The position numbers and the translations under genes are program-made. This document shows positions 8,313 to 17,283 of a DNA stretch of 64,000 nucleotides, in pieces (the stretch's first letter is position 1; every line of letters begins with the position of its first letter). This stretch comes from Clostridiales bacterium (GTDB lineage: Bacteria > Bacillota > Clostridia > Christensenellales > Aristaeellaceae). The notes below the pieces were generated by a model. It was not told where the DNA came from, searched no databases, and worked only from the letters and a program-made list of their open reading frames with translations. The stretch lies in contig SVGY01000010.1 of assembly GCA_015056145.1 (NCBI GenBank), forward strand, positions 26,251 to 90,250, written 5' to 3'.

Positions 8313-9332
8313 TTATTCTTTGCTGCCGCTCATAGCAAGGCTCTGCACGAAAGTCTTCTGAGTGAAGCAATAAAGAATGATCAGCGGGATACAGCAAATC
8401 AGCACGCCGATGGAGATCAGCTGCTGCTGGCGGCCAACAGGCACAACCACAGCCTGGCCCACATCCTTGGCAAAGTAACGGCTCATGCGGCTTACGATGG
8501 ACGAAAGCTGATCTGCGTATACTTTGTTGGGGTCAAGGAACGTCAGGAAGTTGCGGGCGTAGAAGATATCCGTCCACTGCCACACAAAGCTGAACAGGAA
8601 GCAGCTGGCGATGGTGGGCATAGCGTCGGGCAGCATAATCTTGGTGAAGGTATGCATGGTGCCGCAGCCATCGATGTATGCAGCCTCTTCCAGGCTGGTG
8701 GGCACGCCCTTGAAGTACTGACGGAGCATGTAGATGTACAGACCGTTTTTCAAGCCCATACAGGTAAGGCTCATCAGTGCATAGGGCACGATGGAGGTAC
8801 GCAGGTTGACCGTTTTATGCGTAAGCGCCTTGAAGATTCCGAAGATATCGAAGTTTACGAAGTTCATGTACAAGGCGGTCTGGATGGTTTGCGGAGGCAC
8901 AACGATGAGCATGACCACGCAGGCAAACCAGAATTTCTTAAGCGGGAATTCGTAACGGGCGAAACCGTATGCCACCAGCGTACAGCTGATAATCTGAAGC
9001 ACCGAAACCAGCAGCGACACCCACAGGGTGTTGAGCATGGATTTGGGCAGGCCGGTCAGGTCCGCAACGATACGGTAGTTATCCAGCGTCAGGTGCCGGG
9101 GCACCAGAACGATGGTGGAATCGTAAAGATCCTTTTCTTCCATAAAGCCGGTGGAGAAACGGATCAGCATCGGCTGAATGATCATGAAGCACAAGCCAAA
9201 CATCAGCAGTGCACGGGCAATGGAGATAATGATCTGCTTGGTTTTGCGTTTGAGCAGGTAGCCTTCGCTGCGGCGGTTTCTTTCCCAAAAGCTTCTGTTT
9301 TCACCGATAAAAACTGTCTTGCTCTTACTCAT
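8313..9332 (-). CDS. Carbohydrate ABC transporter permease (CUT1, MalG-like)
   Basis: A 339-residue inner-membrane permease with about six TM helices. The cytoplasmic EAA loop EEAAYIDGCGTMHTFTKIML near residue 240 is where the ATPase docks. The long charged N-terminus (about 35 residues) precedes the first helix. Its start overlaps the end of the upstream permease gene by 8 bases, so the two are translationally coupled and should form a heterodimer. It is the last gene of the large minus-strand cluster. Confidence 0.9.
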   Translation of the reverse strand: MSKSKTVFIGENRSFWERNRRSEGYLLKRKTKQIIISIARALLMFGLCFMIIQPMLIRFSTGFMEEKDLYDSTIVLVPRHLTLDNYRIVADLTGLPKSMLNTLWVSLLVSVLQIISCTLVAYGFARYEFPLKKFWFACVVMLIVVPPQTIQTALYMNFVNFDIFGIFKALTHKTVNLRTSIVPYALMSLTCMGLKNGLYIYMLRQYFKGVPTSLEEAAYIDGCGTMHTFTKIMLPDAMPTIASCFLFSFVWQWTDIFYARNFLTFLDPNKVYADQLSSIVSRMSRYFAKDVGQAVVVPVGRQQQLISIGVLICCIPLIILYCFTQKTFVQSLAMSGSKE

Positions 9333-10305
9333 AAGACTTCACCGCCCTTGAGATGATGAAAGCGCTGATGCCGATGAAGGCAAGGGCAACGCCGAAGTAG
9401 ATCCAGCTCATTGCAGAGGATACGCCGAAGTTGAAGTCCTTGTACATCACTTCGTTGATGCGCTCCATAACCTTGTTATCGTTCTTCATGAAGAAGTCGA
9501 TGATGGTGTAGATGGTGTTTACCAGCAGCAGGGAGCTGACCATGGGAAAGGTGATCTTCCAGAAGGATTCCCAGCCGGAGCAGCCTTCCACCTCGGCGGC
9601 CTCGTACATGGAGGGAGAGATGGACTGCAGGCCGGACAGGAACACAATGATCTGGATACCAGATGCCATAACGATATCGTAAATGGAGTCAATCATCTGG
9701 AATACCACGTCAAACACTTTGCTGCCAACGCCGGATACCTGCAGAAGATCCTGCAATACTGCTGACAGGTCCACACCTGAGCCTTCCAGGGCCTCGGCGG
9801 TGCCGGCCATCATGTCATAGAACTCGTTCTGGTGTTCGATGCCGGGCAGAACGCCGGAGGAGAGGATAACCGGCAGGAAGAAAATGGCACGGCAGAGGGT
9901 GCGGCCCTTGAATTCCTGATTCAGGATTACTGCAACCACAAAGCTGATAACCAACGTTGCGATGGTGTTGATAACCATCTGGCCGATTTCTTCCACCAGG
10001 AACTTGTTGTACTCAGCATCCACCCGCAGAGCGGTGTTGAAGTTGTCCAGGCCCACAGGGGTCTGCTCGTAACCCTGGCCAGCAATCAGTTCCACTTTGT
10101 TAAAGGCCATGATGAAAGATTCCACCATGGGTTTGGCCATGAAAACGAGGAAACCGATAATGAAGGGAAGGATAAACAAGGTTCCGGTACGGGCGGCCTT
10201 TGCCCGCATGGTCTTGTACACGGAGTTGCCGGGAATATAGCTCTGTACTGCCTCCACGGCGGGGGAGTACCAATGCTCATTCAAGGAAGTACTGCGTTTC
10301 TTCAT
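9325..10305 (-). CDS. Carbohydrate ABC transporter permease (CUT1, MalF-like)
   Basis: A 326-residue permease, partner of the downstream MalG-like protein. The EAA loop reads YEAAEVEGCSGWESFWKITF. Between early TM helices is an unusually long hydrophilic extracytoplasmic insertion (about residues 155-215, around HQNEFYDMMAGTAEALEGSG), longer than the typical short loop. The start ATG overlaps the stop of the DUF5696 gene by 4 bases. As in most CUT1 systems no ATPase is encoded nearby; an MsmX/MsmK-like shared ATPase is the likely engine (family knowledge). Confidence 0.9.
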   Translation of the reverse strand: MKKRSTSLNEHWYSPAVEAVQSYIPGNSVYKTMRAKAARTGTLFILPFIIGFLVFMAKPMVESFIMAFNKVELIAGQGYEQTPVGLDNFNTALRVDAEYNKFLVEEIGQMVINTIATLVISFVVAVILNQEFKGRTLCRAIFFLPVILSSGVLPGIEHQNEFYDMMAGTAEALEGSGVDLSAVLQDLLQVSGVGSKVFDVVFQMIDSIYDIVMASGIQIIVFLSGLQSISPSMYEAAEVEGCSGWESFWKITFPMVSSLLLVNTIYTIIDFFMKNDNKVMERINEVMYKDFNFGVSSAMSWIYFGVALAFIGISAFIISRAVKSYE

Positions 10306-12872
10306 TTGCCGCTTCCTCCTTTCACAACGTATTCTCGTGCGGGAATCAGTACGCCGTCAACGCTGCGGCTCTTTTCGCCATAATTGACGTATACCTTGGT
10401 TCCGTCTTCGTAGGTGGTGATGGCGACATCCTGATCCCTCTGCTCGTGATCCACGATCTTGAGCTGGTTCAGGCCTGCCATATCGCTCTGGTAACGGGTG
10501 CTCAGGCTGACAGCATCCTCGCCCCAGCTGCTGTAGCTGGCTGCGTAGAAACCGGAGTGGGTGGTGTCTTGCAGAATTTGGGTATCTTCAGCCATGAAGG
10601 TGAAGCTCAAACCTGCGCCATATTCAGCACACTTGAGGTATTCCTGCCAGTAGTCGCTGGCCAGGTTGATGGGGGCGCCAGTGTAATCCTTCAGGCCGTG
10701 CAGTGCGATCTGGTAGAAGGGCACCATCTGGTCGATGATGGAGTACTTGGTGCCGTCCAGATCCATATCGGTGATCACATCTGCGTAAGGCAAAGCGTAA
10801 TCATTGCCCATGCGGATCATTACATGCTGGCCGGCAGCCTTGGCTTCCTTCATGGTTTCGATGTTCATGCCCTTGACCACTTCACGGTTGTGAAGGTTCT
10901 TGGGGTTGTAGTCTGCGCTGAGCAGGTTGCCGATGTCACGGAAAGCCACGCCGTATGCACCGTTTTCGCTCAGGTGGGAAATCAGATTGGAAGCATTTTC
11001 CTTGGCGTACTGGGGTTTTACCACATAGAAGGGATCCAGCCAATCCATTCCCAGATAGGTGATGATATCGTAGTGATAAATGCGGATCTGCTCACGGGTT
11101 GCATAGCGGGCAGCGTTGGTGAAGGGCAGGAAGCCATCAAACACATCACTGTCATATGCAAAGCAGGTAATACCGTCGAAGTAGAGCGGCACGCCCTGCT
11201 GCTCCGCCGTGGCGATCAGGGCCTTCATCCCCTTCTCACCACCCAGGGAGTTGATAACATGCACGCCGGTCAGCACTTTCTGGTAAACGCCGCCGTTTGC
11301 CCAGCCGCTGTAGCGGACGCTCATGTTCTCAATGCCGCCTTCTTTCAGCTCGGAGATAACTCCCTCAGCCTCTTTGAAGGTGGTCACGGGAACCACGGAA
11401 TCAATGGGCAAACCGAATTTTACAACGGTCTTGTCGATGGCACCCACCAGTTCCACAACCACAGGAGTCTTTTCGGAGGCAACAGCCCCGACCAGTTCGG
11501 GAATGTTTTCTCTCAGATAAGAACCGTAGGCATTGGCCATCTCAACGTAGCTTCCGCTGTTTACAAAGCGATAGCGCTGGCGGATGGTCACATCGGGCAT
11601 TTCAGCCTCGTACATGTATACCATTTGCTCCGTCTTTGCAGATACGTTGTATTTCTCAGCATGAATAACGTTGTACTTTGCGCAGAGCCAGTTGTAGCTG
11701 TTGTAGCGCATGCTGATATCTGCCTGAACGCCGCCCATGGAGGTAGCGCCTTCCATGATGCAGATAAAGGAACTGCCGTTCTTACTCATGCCGAACACGG
11801 GGAAAGTGTTGCGGGTTTCGTTGACCAGTTCGTTACGCTGTACACCATAATCCCAGCCGTAAAGATTGCCGTAATAGGTGTTCTGGGAGAGCTTGCCGTT
11901 ATTGAAGTTGATGAGGGCGCCGCCGCCTTCCGGCACGAACATGAAGCCTTCATCCTCAACGCCGGCTGCACCGAACATGGGCAGCGGAGTAACATAGGTG
12001 ATGGGATAATCGGGCATGTAGCGAATATCGCTGTAGGGAACTTCCACCACGAAGTCATCGCCATCCAGGCGGTAAACCAGGCTGACGTTGAACACCGGGC
12101 CGGTGGTATCCTTTTTGCCGGCTACCAGCTGCTGGTCCAAATCAAAGTCTTCCTGCGTGTAGTTGGCCTCGGCGAAGTAACCTTCGATTTTTGCCTTGTT
12201 GGTCTCGGAGGTATCCGCTTTCAGCACATACAGAGGCTGGTTGGCCGCTTCGGGATACATGGCAAGGATCTCGTCCTTGTTATCCTTGGTTGCCAGCTTT
12301 TCGGGCTCATAGAGAGTGTAGTTGCTCTTGAGCTTCTTAACGGTGGACTTCTTCATCTGCTCAGTGAAAGCGTTGAAGCGCTCCTGAGTGATGGCGGTAG
12401 GAATCATGTAGATTTTTTCAATCTTACCGATGGCGTAATTCACCTTGATGGCGCCGTCTTCCAGCTTTTCGATGGTGTAGGTGCCATTCTCGATGGAGTA
12501 CTTGTAGTTGTTGAAATCCGCAGTACCGCTGGAGTTGGTGTAGGTAACAATCACAGTGGACTGAAGGGTTTCTTTGTTGGCTGCCAGGGCCACGGGGTCG
12601 CTGGAAGCCTCAGCGGGGTTGGACAGCCATTCCTGACCAGAAACCTTGTCGGTCAGCTTGAACTGGGTAGTCGTGGGATCCATTTCAAAAAGCAGTGCAT
12701 CGCTTTCCATAACCAGCGGCTCTGCTTCGCCCTCGTAATAGGAAACAACAGGCTTGTCGATATCCGAGGTATCTTCCTCAGCAAAGAGAGGGATGATCAC
12801 GAAAATCGTCAGCGCTGCAAGGGCAGCAAGAACAATGAACCACGCAATCAAGCGTGCGATGATCTTCTTCAT
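10302..12872 (-). CDS. DUF5696-type membrane-anchored extracellular protein, probable glycan-active
   Basis: An 856-residue protein with an N-terminal membrane anchor (IIARLIAWFIVLAALAALTIF, a hydrophobic stretch from about residue 4) and the rest outside the cell. It has an N-terminal beta-rich region and a large central domain with patterns such as MSVRYSGWANGGVYQ and GVPLYFDGITCFAYD that read like a TIM-barrel glycosidase-like fold. It ends with a short beta domain that includes YEDGTKVYVNYG. I recognise it as the DUF5696 type that accompanies sugar ABC genes in Bacillota. Catalytic residues cannot be assigned. It most plausibly binds or trims the glycan before import; this is inference from context. 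Confidence 0.65.
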   Translation of the reverse strand: MKKIIARLIAWFIVLAALAALTIFVIIPLFAEEDTSDIDKPVVSYYEGEAEPLVMESDALLFEMDPTTTQFKLTDKVSGQEWLSNPAEASSDPVALAANKETLQSTVIVTYTNSSGTADFNNYKYSIENGTYTIEKLEDGAIKVNYAIGKIEKIYMIPTAITQERFNAFTEQMKKSTVKKLKSNYTLYEPEKLATKDNKDEILAMYPEAANQPLYVLKADTSETNKAKIEGYFAEANYTQEDFDLDQQLVAGKKDTTGPVFNVSLVYRLDGDDFVVEVPYSDIRYMPDYPITYVTPLPMFGAAGVEDEGFMFVPEGGGALINFNNGKLSQNTYYGNLYGWDYGVQRNELVNETRNTFPVFGMSKNGSSFICIMEGATSMGGVQADISMRYNSYNWLCAKYNVIHAEKYNVSAKTEQMVYMYEAEMPDVTIRQRYRFVNSGSYVEMANAYGSYLRENIPELVGAVASEKTPVVVELVGAIDKTVVKFGLPIDSVVPVTTFKEAEGVISELKEGGIENMSVRYSGWANGGVYQKVLTGVHVINSLGGEKGMKALIATAEQQGVPLYFDGITCFAYDSDVFDGFLPFTNAARYATREQIRIYHYDIITYLGMDWLDPFYVVKPQYAKENASNLISHLSENGAYGVAFRDIGNLLSADYNPKNLHNREVVKGMNIETMKEAKAAGQHVMIRMGNDYALPYADVITDMDLDGTKYSIIDQMVPFYQIALHGLKDYTGAPINLASDYWQEYLKCAEYGAGLSFTFMAEDTQILQDTTHSGFYAASYSSWGEDAVSLSTRYQSDMAGLNQLKIVDHEQRDQDVAITTYEDGTKVYVNYGEKSRSVDGVLIPAREYVVKGGSGK

Positions 12873-12887
12873 TCTCTTCTTCCCTCC

Positions 12888-13565
12888 TTAATACAAACGG
12901 AAAGCGATCTCGCGATACAGAGATACAAAGTAGCTGAAAGCATCGCTCAGAAGGCTGAGGAACACAAGGAGCAGGAAGATGATGATCAGAGCGCCCACCA
13001 CGGTAACGACCAGGAAGATCAGCGTCTTGCCAGGGCCGTAATCGTGCACCTGCATCAGGCCCACAAAGGCCAGCATAAGGCACCAGATGATGGAGAAACT
13101 CATCAGCACGGTGTAGAAAGCAGCTTCATCAAAAGCGATGATGTTGCTGACGAACACCAGGGGCAGCTGAATCAGTACATAAGGCACCAGCGCATAGCAC
13201 ATGGCCATGTAGATATCGCTGAAGCGGCCTTTACCATCAAACAGGGTGGTCATGCTCCAGTTTGCAAGGCAGAGAATCAGGAACGGGAACAGCAGGGAAG
13301 CTGCCTGTTCAAACACGTTGATGTACTGCAGAGGGGCGCTGATGAACTGGAAGTTGGTATACATCAACTTCAGCACACGGGTCAGCAGGAACAGTACCAG
13401 GAAGGTGGTGGCTGCGGCAAGGCTGCCCCGCTTTTCATGGATCAGGTCCCAGAAACCGTCAAAGGGATGGAACATCACATGGAATGCATACTTGACGGAT
13501 TCCCAGAAGCGATTCCATTTTTCTTTCCTGGGGCTTACATTACTTTGCAATTTGGCCTCGTTCAT
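12888..13565 (-). CDS. Yip1-family multi-pass membrane protein
   Basis: A 225-residue protein with a polar N-terminus (about 40 residues including RFWESVKYAFHVMFHPFDGFWD, a typical Yip1 entry motif) followed by five hydrophobic helices. The Yip1/YIP1 (PF04893-type) fold in bacteria has no settled function. It begins within the last 26 bases of the NHL-protein gene in another frame, behind GGAGGTGG, so the two are tightly coupled. The constant company of ABC permeases, NHL and DUF5696 proteins suggests a scaffold or assembly factor for the uptake complex; that is inference. Confidence 0.75.
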   Translation of the reverse strand: MNEAKLQSNVSPRKEKWNRFWESVKYAFHVMFHPFDGFWDLIHEKRGSLAAATTFLVLFLLTRVLKLMYTNFQFISAPLQYINVFEQAASLLFPFLILCLANWSMTTLFDGKGRFSDIYMAMCYALVPYVLIQLPLVFVSNIIAFDEAAFYTVLMSFSIIWCLMLAFVGLMQVHDYGPGKTLIFLVVTVVGALIIIFLLLVFLSLLSDAFSYFVSLYREIAFRLY

Positions 13566-15051
13566 ACACTTCCACCTCCATTCTCGTTTTCTTAACCATC
13601 CGGATGATCAGCGGGATGATCAGCAGGGCTGCGATGACGGCGATCATCCAGCCAATGTTCTCTTCCACCCAGATCTTGCGGTACTGACGGAAGGCACGGC
13701 CGTAGTTGTCACGGTCATGAGCCATTTCAAAGTAATCCATGGCTTCCTTGTATTTTTCCTGACGCATCAGCGAACGGCCGATACCGATAAATGCAAGGTT
13801 GTAGTTGGCGTTGTGCTTGAGCACTTCCTCCCACTTTTCAGCAGAACCGTCGTAGTCGCCCTTGAGGTAATCCTCGCTGGCTGCGTAGATCAGGTTGCCG
13901 TACTCGGTGGGTTTGAAGATGGTAATATTGGCTTCGTTCTGATCCAGTACGATCAGGTCTTTGCCCATATGCTCAATGGAGATGGCGGAGTTGAAAGCGC
14001 CTTCACTGTTGCCGCTGGTACCGAAGGCCCAAAGCATGATGCCCTGGGAATCGTAACCGAAGATGCGGCCACGGGTACGGTCCACAGCAACGTAGATATC
14101 GTTTTCCAAAACGGTGATATCCACAAGCTTGGAGGGGCCGTGCACATCGTCCTCGGACTGCCAGTACAGCTCGCCGATCGGGGGATAACGGTCATTCTTG
14201 ATCAGAATGTCGTTGCCGATGCCGTTGAGGCGGCGGATGGGCTGGGCCACGTCGTAGAGCAGATCGTACTCGCTGAAAACGATGTTGGTGGCATAGATGA
14301 AGGAGTCCTCATCCATGTAGATGTTGCAGTATTCCGTAGGAACAAAGGATTCCTGCTGGGCACGCTGCTCCTTGGTGGAGAACCACATCTTCCAGATGTA
14401 CTCCGCCAGGTTGTAGCTTACCTTGTTGGCACCCACATAGCCGGTGAAGGTAGTGTCGGCTTCAAACTTCACAAGGCCCTTGTTGACGTTGGTGGCAAGA
14501 ACGAACACACGTCCGGACACGTCCACAACGATCTTGTTGGGCAGGAAGCTGAGGCTCTGGTCATAGGTGGAATCCGTGGGCTTTACGAACTCCTTGATGA
14601 AGTTCAGGTCCTTATCCACCATCACCACACGGCCATTGTTGGTATCGGCGATGTAGATATTCTCTTCTGCATCGACGAAAACGTCGCTGGGAGTATTGAA
14701 GGTGGCGATATCGGCACCCTGAATGGTATCGATAATACGGACCAACTTGTATTCAGAGCCAGTCAGACGGATCTGGATGATCCGGTTGTTGCCGGTATCG
14801 CAGACATAGATATCATTATTGCGCACATACAGGCTCTGAGGCTTCTTCATGGCAGTTTCCAGCCCCAGGCCGGAACTGTAAAGAACGTTTTCCACACGGT
14901 AGGCATCGGGCGATTCACGAATATCGCCCCAGTAGTCGTAATTATAGGTATATGAGCTTGCATAACCGTCGTCGGCAGCATAAGCGCTGGAGAATCCGGC
15001 CATCATGATGATGATCGTAAGCAGCGCCATAAGCCTGTGCATCATTTTCAC
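13540..15051 (-). CDS. NHL-repeat and TPR extracellular protein with C-terminal membrane anchor
   Basis: About 503 residues. I prefer the GTG at 15051 (MKMMHRLMALL) with GGAGG 7 bases upstream and a clean signal peptide ending near SSAYA; an ATG at 15072 is possible. The body is an NHL beta-propeller with repeated strands such as LYVRNNDIYVCDTGNNRI, NTPSDVFVDAEENIYIADT and IVVDVSGRVFVLAT. A TPR-like helical section (AAEDYLKGDYDGSAEKWEE, ALIFIGIGRSLMRQEKYKEA region) follows, then one TM helix near the C-terminus and a short basic tail. NHL propellers usually bind proteins or sugars. It probably sits on the outer face of the membrane next to the permeases. Confidence 0.8.
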   Translation of the reverse strand: MKMMHRLMALLTIIIMMAGFSSAYAADDGYASSYTYNYDYWGDIRESPDAYRVENVLYSSGLGLETAMKKPQSLYVRNNDIYVCDTGNNRIIQIRLTGSEYKLVRIIDTIQGADIATFNTPSDVFVDAEENIYIADTNNGRVVMVDKDLNFIKEFVKPTDSTYDQSLSFLPNKIVVDVSGRVFVLATNVNKGLVKFEADTTFTGYVGANKVSYNLAEYIWKMWFSTKEQRAQQESFVPTEYCNIYMDEDSFIYATNIVFSEYDLLYDVAQPIRRLNGIGNDILIKNDRYPPIGELYWQSEDDVHGPSKLVDITVLENDIYVAVDRTRGRIFGYDSQGIMLWAFGTSGNSEGAFNSAISIEHMGKDLIVLDQNEANITIFKPTEYGNLIYAASEDYLKGDYDGSAEKWEEVLKHNANYNLAFIGIGRSLMRQEKYKEAMDYFEMAHDRDNYGRAFRQYRKIWVEENIGWMIAVIAALLIIPLIIRMVKKTRMEVEVYERGQIAK

Positions 15052-15107
15052 GGTCTTTCCTCCTCCTGTCATTTAGATGAATAAACCAGGGTCTTTTTCC
15101 GGGAAGA

Positions 15108-16328
15108 TTAGTCTTTGATACCGGAGCTGGCCATGGTTTCCAGAATCTGGCTCTGGCTCAGGATGAAGATAAGGATGGGCACAGACATAACCACAACGGT
15201 AACGGCCGCAGCCTGACCGGTACGGGCGATACCGCCGGCCTGAATCTGCTGGAATGCGTAAACCAGCGTCTTCTTGGCTTCGGAGTAGATAACCGTGGCA
15301 GCGCTGTTGTTCCACAGGCTCTGCACGCTGAAGATAATCACCGTCAGCCATGCGGGCTTTACGTTGGGCATTACAATGCTCCAGAAGATGCGGAACTCAC
15401 CGGCGCCGTCGATGTGGGCTGCCTCGATGAGGGCGGTGGGCAGGCCTTCCATGAACTGCTTCATCATGAACAGACCGATAGGAGCAGCAAAGGCAGGCAG
15501 GATCAGCGCCCAGTAGGTATCGATCATTCCCAGGCGGCTCATGATAACGTAGTTGGGGATACCCGTTACATAACCAGAGAACATCAGGGCCGTAACAACG
15601 ATGTTGAAGAAGGTCCTTCCGCCGGGGAAATCGTACTTGGCCAGCACGAATGCAGCCATGGAGGCGATGATCAGATGACCGAAGGTACCAACGAAGGTGA
15701 TGAACACGGTGTTGGTAAGGTAGCGGCTGAAGGGAACCCAGCTCTGACCCATGGTCACGATCAAATCAGAAAAGTTGTCCAGCGTGGGGTGCTGGGGGAA
15801 GATGGTCGGGGGGAAACGGAACAGTTCGTCAAGAGGCTTCAAAGCGGAACCCACGGCGAAAATCAGCGGGAATGCCATCAGCAGGGCCACCACAGCCAGC
15901 AGGAAGTAAATGCCGATGTCGCCTCCGATGGAACGGTTGGGACGGCGACGGTGAATGCGGTGTTTCTTTACCTTCTGCACCTTTTCACCACGGAGCTCGG
16001 CCAAGCGGCGCAGCTCTTCGGCACGGCTGAATGCCATAACCGGCTTGTTGAGCCAGAACTTGTCGATGTTGTTGTACACCTTCAGGCCGTCAATGAGGGT
16101 GGCGCTGAAAGTGGTTTCGTCCTTGAGCACGATATTGATGGTGCTGGACATACCGCCGTGGCGGACGTTTTTCAGGTCCTTGAGTTCCTTGTAGGTGAAC
16201 TCGATCAGGCTGTTGCCCTTGGCGTCGAGGAATTCTGTCTTTTCCTCATTGGAAACCATAACGCCTTTGAACTTTTTGCCATTCAGTTCCAGGGTACCCT
16301 TGGACTTAATCAGATTAAATTCACTCAT
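15108..16328 (-). CDS. Carbohydrate ABC permease (MalG-like) with unusual N-terminal cytoplasmic domain
   Basis: A 406-residue permease, over 100 residues longer than a normal MalG homologue. Residues about 130-406 form the six-TM permease with the EAA loop EAAHIDGAGEFRIFWSIVMP. Residues 1-110 are soluble and beta-rich (GTLELNGKKFKGVMVSN, STINIVLKDETTFSATLIDG), reminiscent of a small PH/GRAM-like barrel. They are followed by a very basic linker (KVKKHRIHRRRPNR) just before the first helix. The extension is in frame and begins at an ATG, so it looks real rather than a misjoined ORF. It pairs with the permease gene ending 1 base upstream of its start. Confidence 0.88.
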   Translation of the reverse strand: MSEFNLIKSKGTLELNGKKFKGVMVSNEEKTEFLDAKGNSLIEFTYKELKDLKNVRHGGMSSTINIVLKDETTFSATLIDGLKVYNNIDKFWLNKPVMAFSRAEELRRLAELRGEKVQKVKKHRIHRRRPNRSIGGDIGIYFLLAVVALLMAFPLIFAVGSALKPLDELFRFPPTIFPQHPTLDNFSDLIVTMGQSWVPFSRYLTNTVFITFVGTFGHLIIASMAAFVLAKYDFPGGRTFFNIVVTALMFSGYVTGIPNYVIMSRLGMIDTYWALILPAFAAPIGLFMMKQFMEGLPTALIEAAHIDGAGEFRIFWSIVMPNVKPAWLTVIIFSVQSLWNNSAATVIYSEAKKTLVYAFQQIQAGGIARTGQAAAVTVVVMSVPILIFILSQSQILETMASSGIKD

Positions 16329-16329
16329 A

Positions 16330-17283
16330 TCAGGTACCCACCTTTTCCAATGCGGCAGAAATTGCTTTCTTGCACAAAATCATTACCAGGAACAGCAGCG
16401 TTGCGATAGCGGAGGCGTAACCCATTTCAAAACGGCTGAAACCATAGTCGAACAAGTGAGTTACGACGGTGCGGGCGGCGTAGTCCGTAGAGGGGAAACC
16501 AGCCAGCGCACGGGGCACGTCGCATACGTTGAAAGCGGAGGTGATGCTCATAACAGCACCGAAGAGCAGCATGGGCTTCATGCTGGGCAGGGTGATGTGG
16601 TACAGTTCCTGCCAGCGGTTGCGCACGCCATCCACATAACCGGCCTCGTACATGCTCTTGTCAATGCCCTGGAAACCGGCCACGAAAGAGAGGAAGCCGG
16701 TACCCATGCTCATCCACAGGATAACGATGATCAACACAGGCATGATGTATTGGGGGTTGGTCAGCCAGAGCAGAGGCGCATCGATGATGCCAAAGTCCAG
16801 CAGGATGGAGTTCAGATAACCGTAAGCATCACCACGGAAGATGATAGAGAAGATGGTGTAGGCGTTACCTGCAATACTGGGTGCATAGAAGATAACAACG
16901 GCGATGGCACGCAGCCATTTGGGCAGCTCGTTGATGAACCATGCAAACACGAAGGACAGGATGTAGCCCACGGGGCCGGTGATCACGGCAATAACGAATG
17001 TGTTCTTAACGGAAGTAAGGAAAACTTCGTCCTGCAGGATCAGGTTGATGTAGTTCTGGAAGCCCACGAAGCGGGGCGCTTCCAGAATGTTGTAGTAAGT
17101 AAATCCATAGTAAATGGAAGTACAAATGGGAAGAATGAAGAAGGTGAAGAACAAAATGGCGTAGGGCGCAAGGAAGAAGTAGCAAACCTTCATGCGCTTG
17201 GCTTTGTTGAAGCCGTATTTGATTTTGTCCTTCTTCATGGAAAGGTATCTTTTGGCAAAGGACTGCGTTTGCACGTTATTCAC
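16330..17283 (-). CDS. Carbohydrate ABC permease (MalF-like)
   Basis: A 317-residue six-TM permease whose EAA loop region reads MYEAGYVDGVRNRWQELYHI. A basic N-terminal tail (KRYLSMKKDKIKYGFNKAKRM) precedes the first helix. The start overlaps the stop of the 980-residue binding protein by 4 bases, showing that this permease pair belongs with that binding protein. It is the partner of the permease with the N-terminal extension. Confidence 0.9.
   Translation of the reverse strand: MNNVQTQSFAKRYLSMKKDKIKYGFNKAKRMKVCYFFLAPYAILFFTFFILPICTSIYYGFTYYNILEAPRFVGFQNYINLILQDEVFLTSVKNTFVIAVITGPVGYILSFVFAWFINELPKWLRAIAVVIFYAPSIAGNAYTIFSIIFRGDAYGYLNSILLDFGIIDAPLLWLTNPQYIMPVLIIVILWMSMGTGFLSFVAGFQGIDKSMYEAGYVDGVRNRWQELYHITLPSMKPMLLFGAVMSITSAFNVCDVPRALAGFPSTDYAARTVVTHLFDYGFSRFEMGYASAIATLLFLVMILCKKAISAALEKVGT

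Noticed and set aside
10200..13595. Long plus-strand open frame opposite the DUF5696 and Yip1 genes
   Set aside because: It is an antisense shadow: low-complexity His/Gly/Gln-rich translation, no ribosome site, and the minus strand encodes recognised proteins with signal/TM features and overlapping starts.
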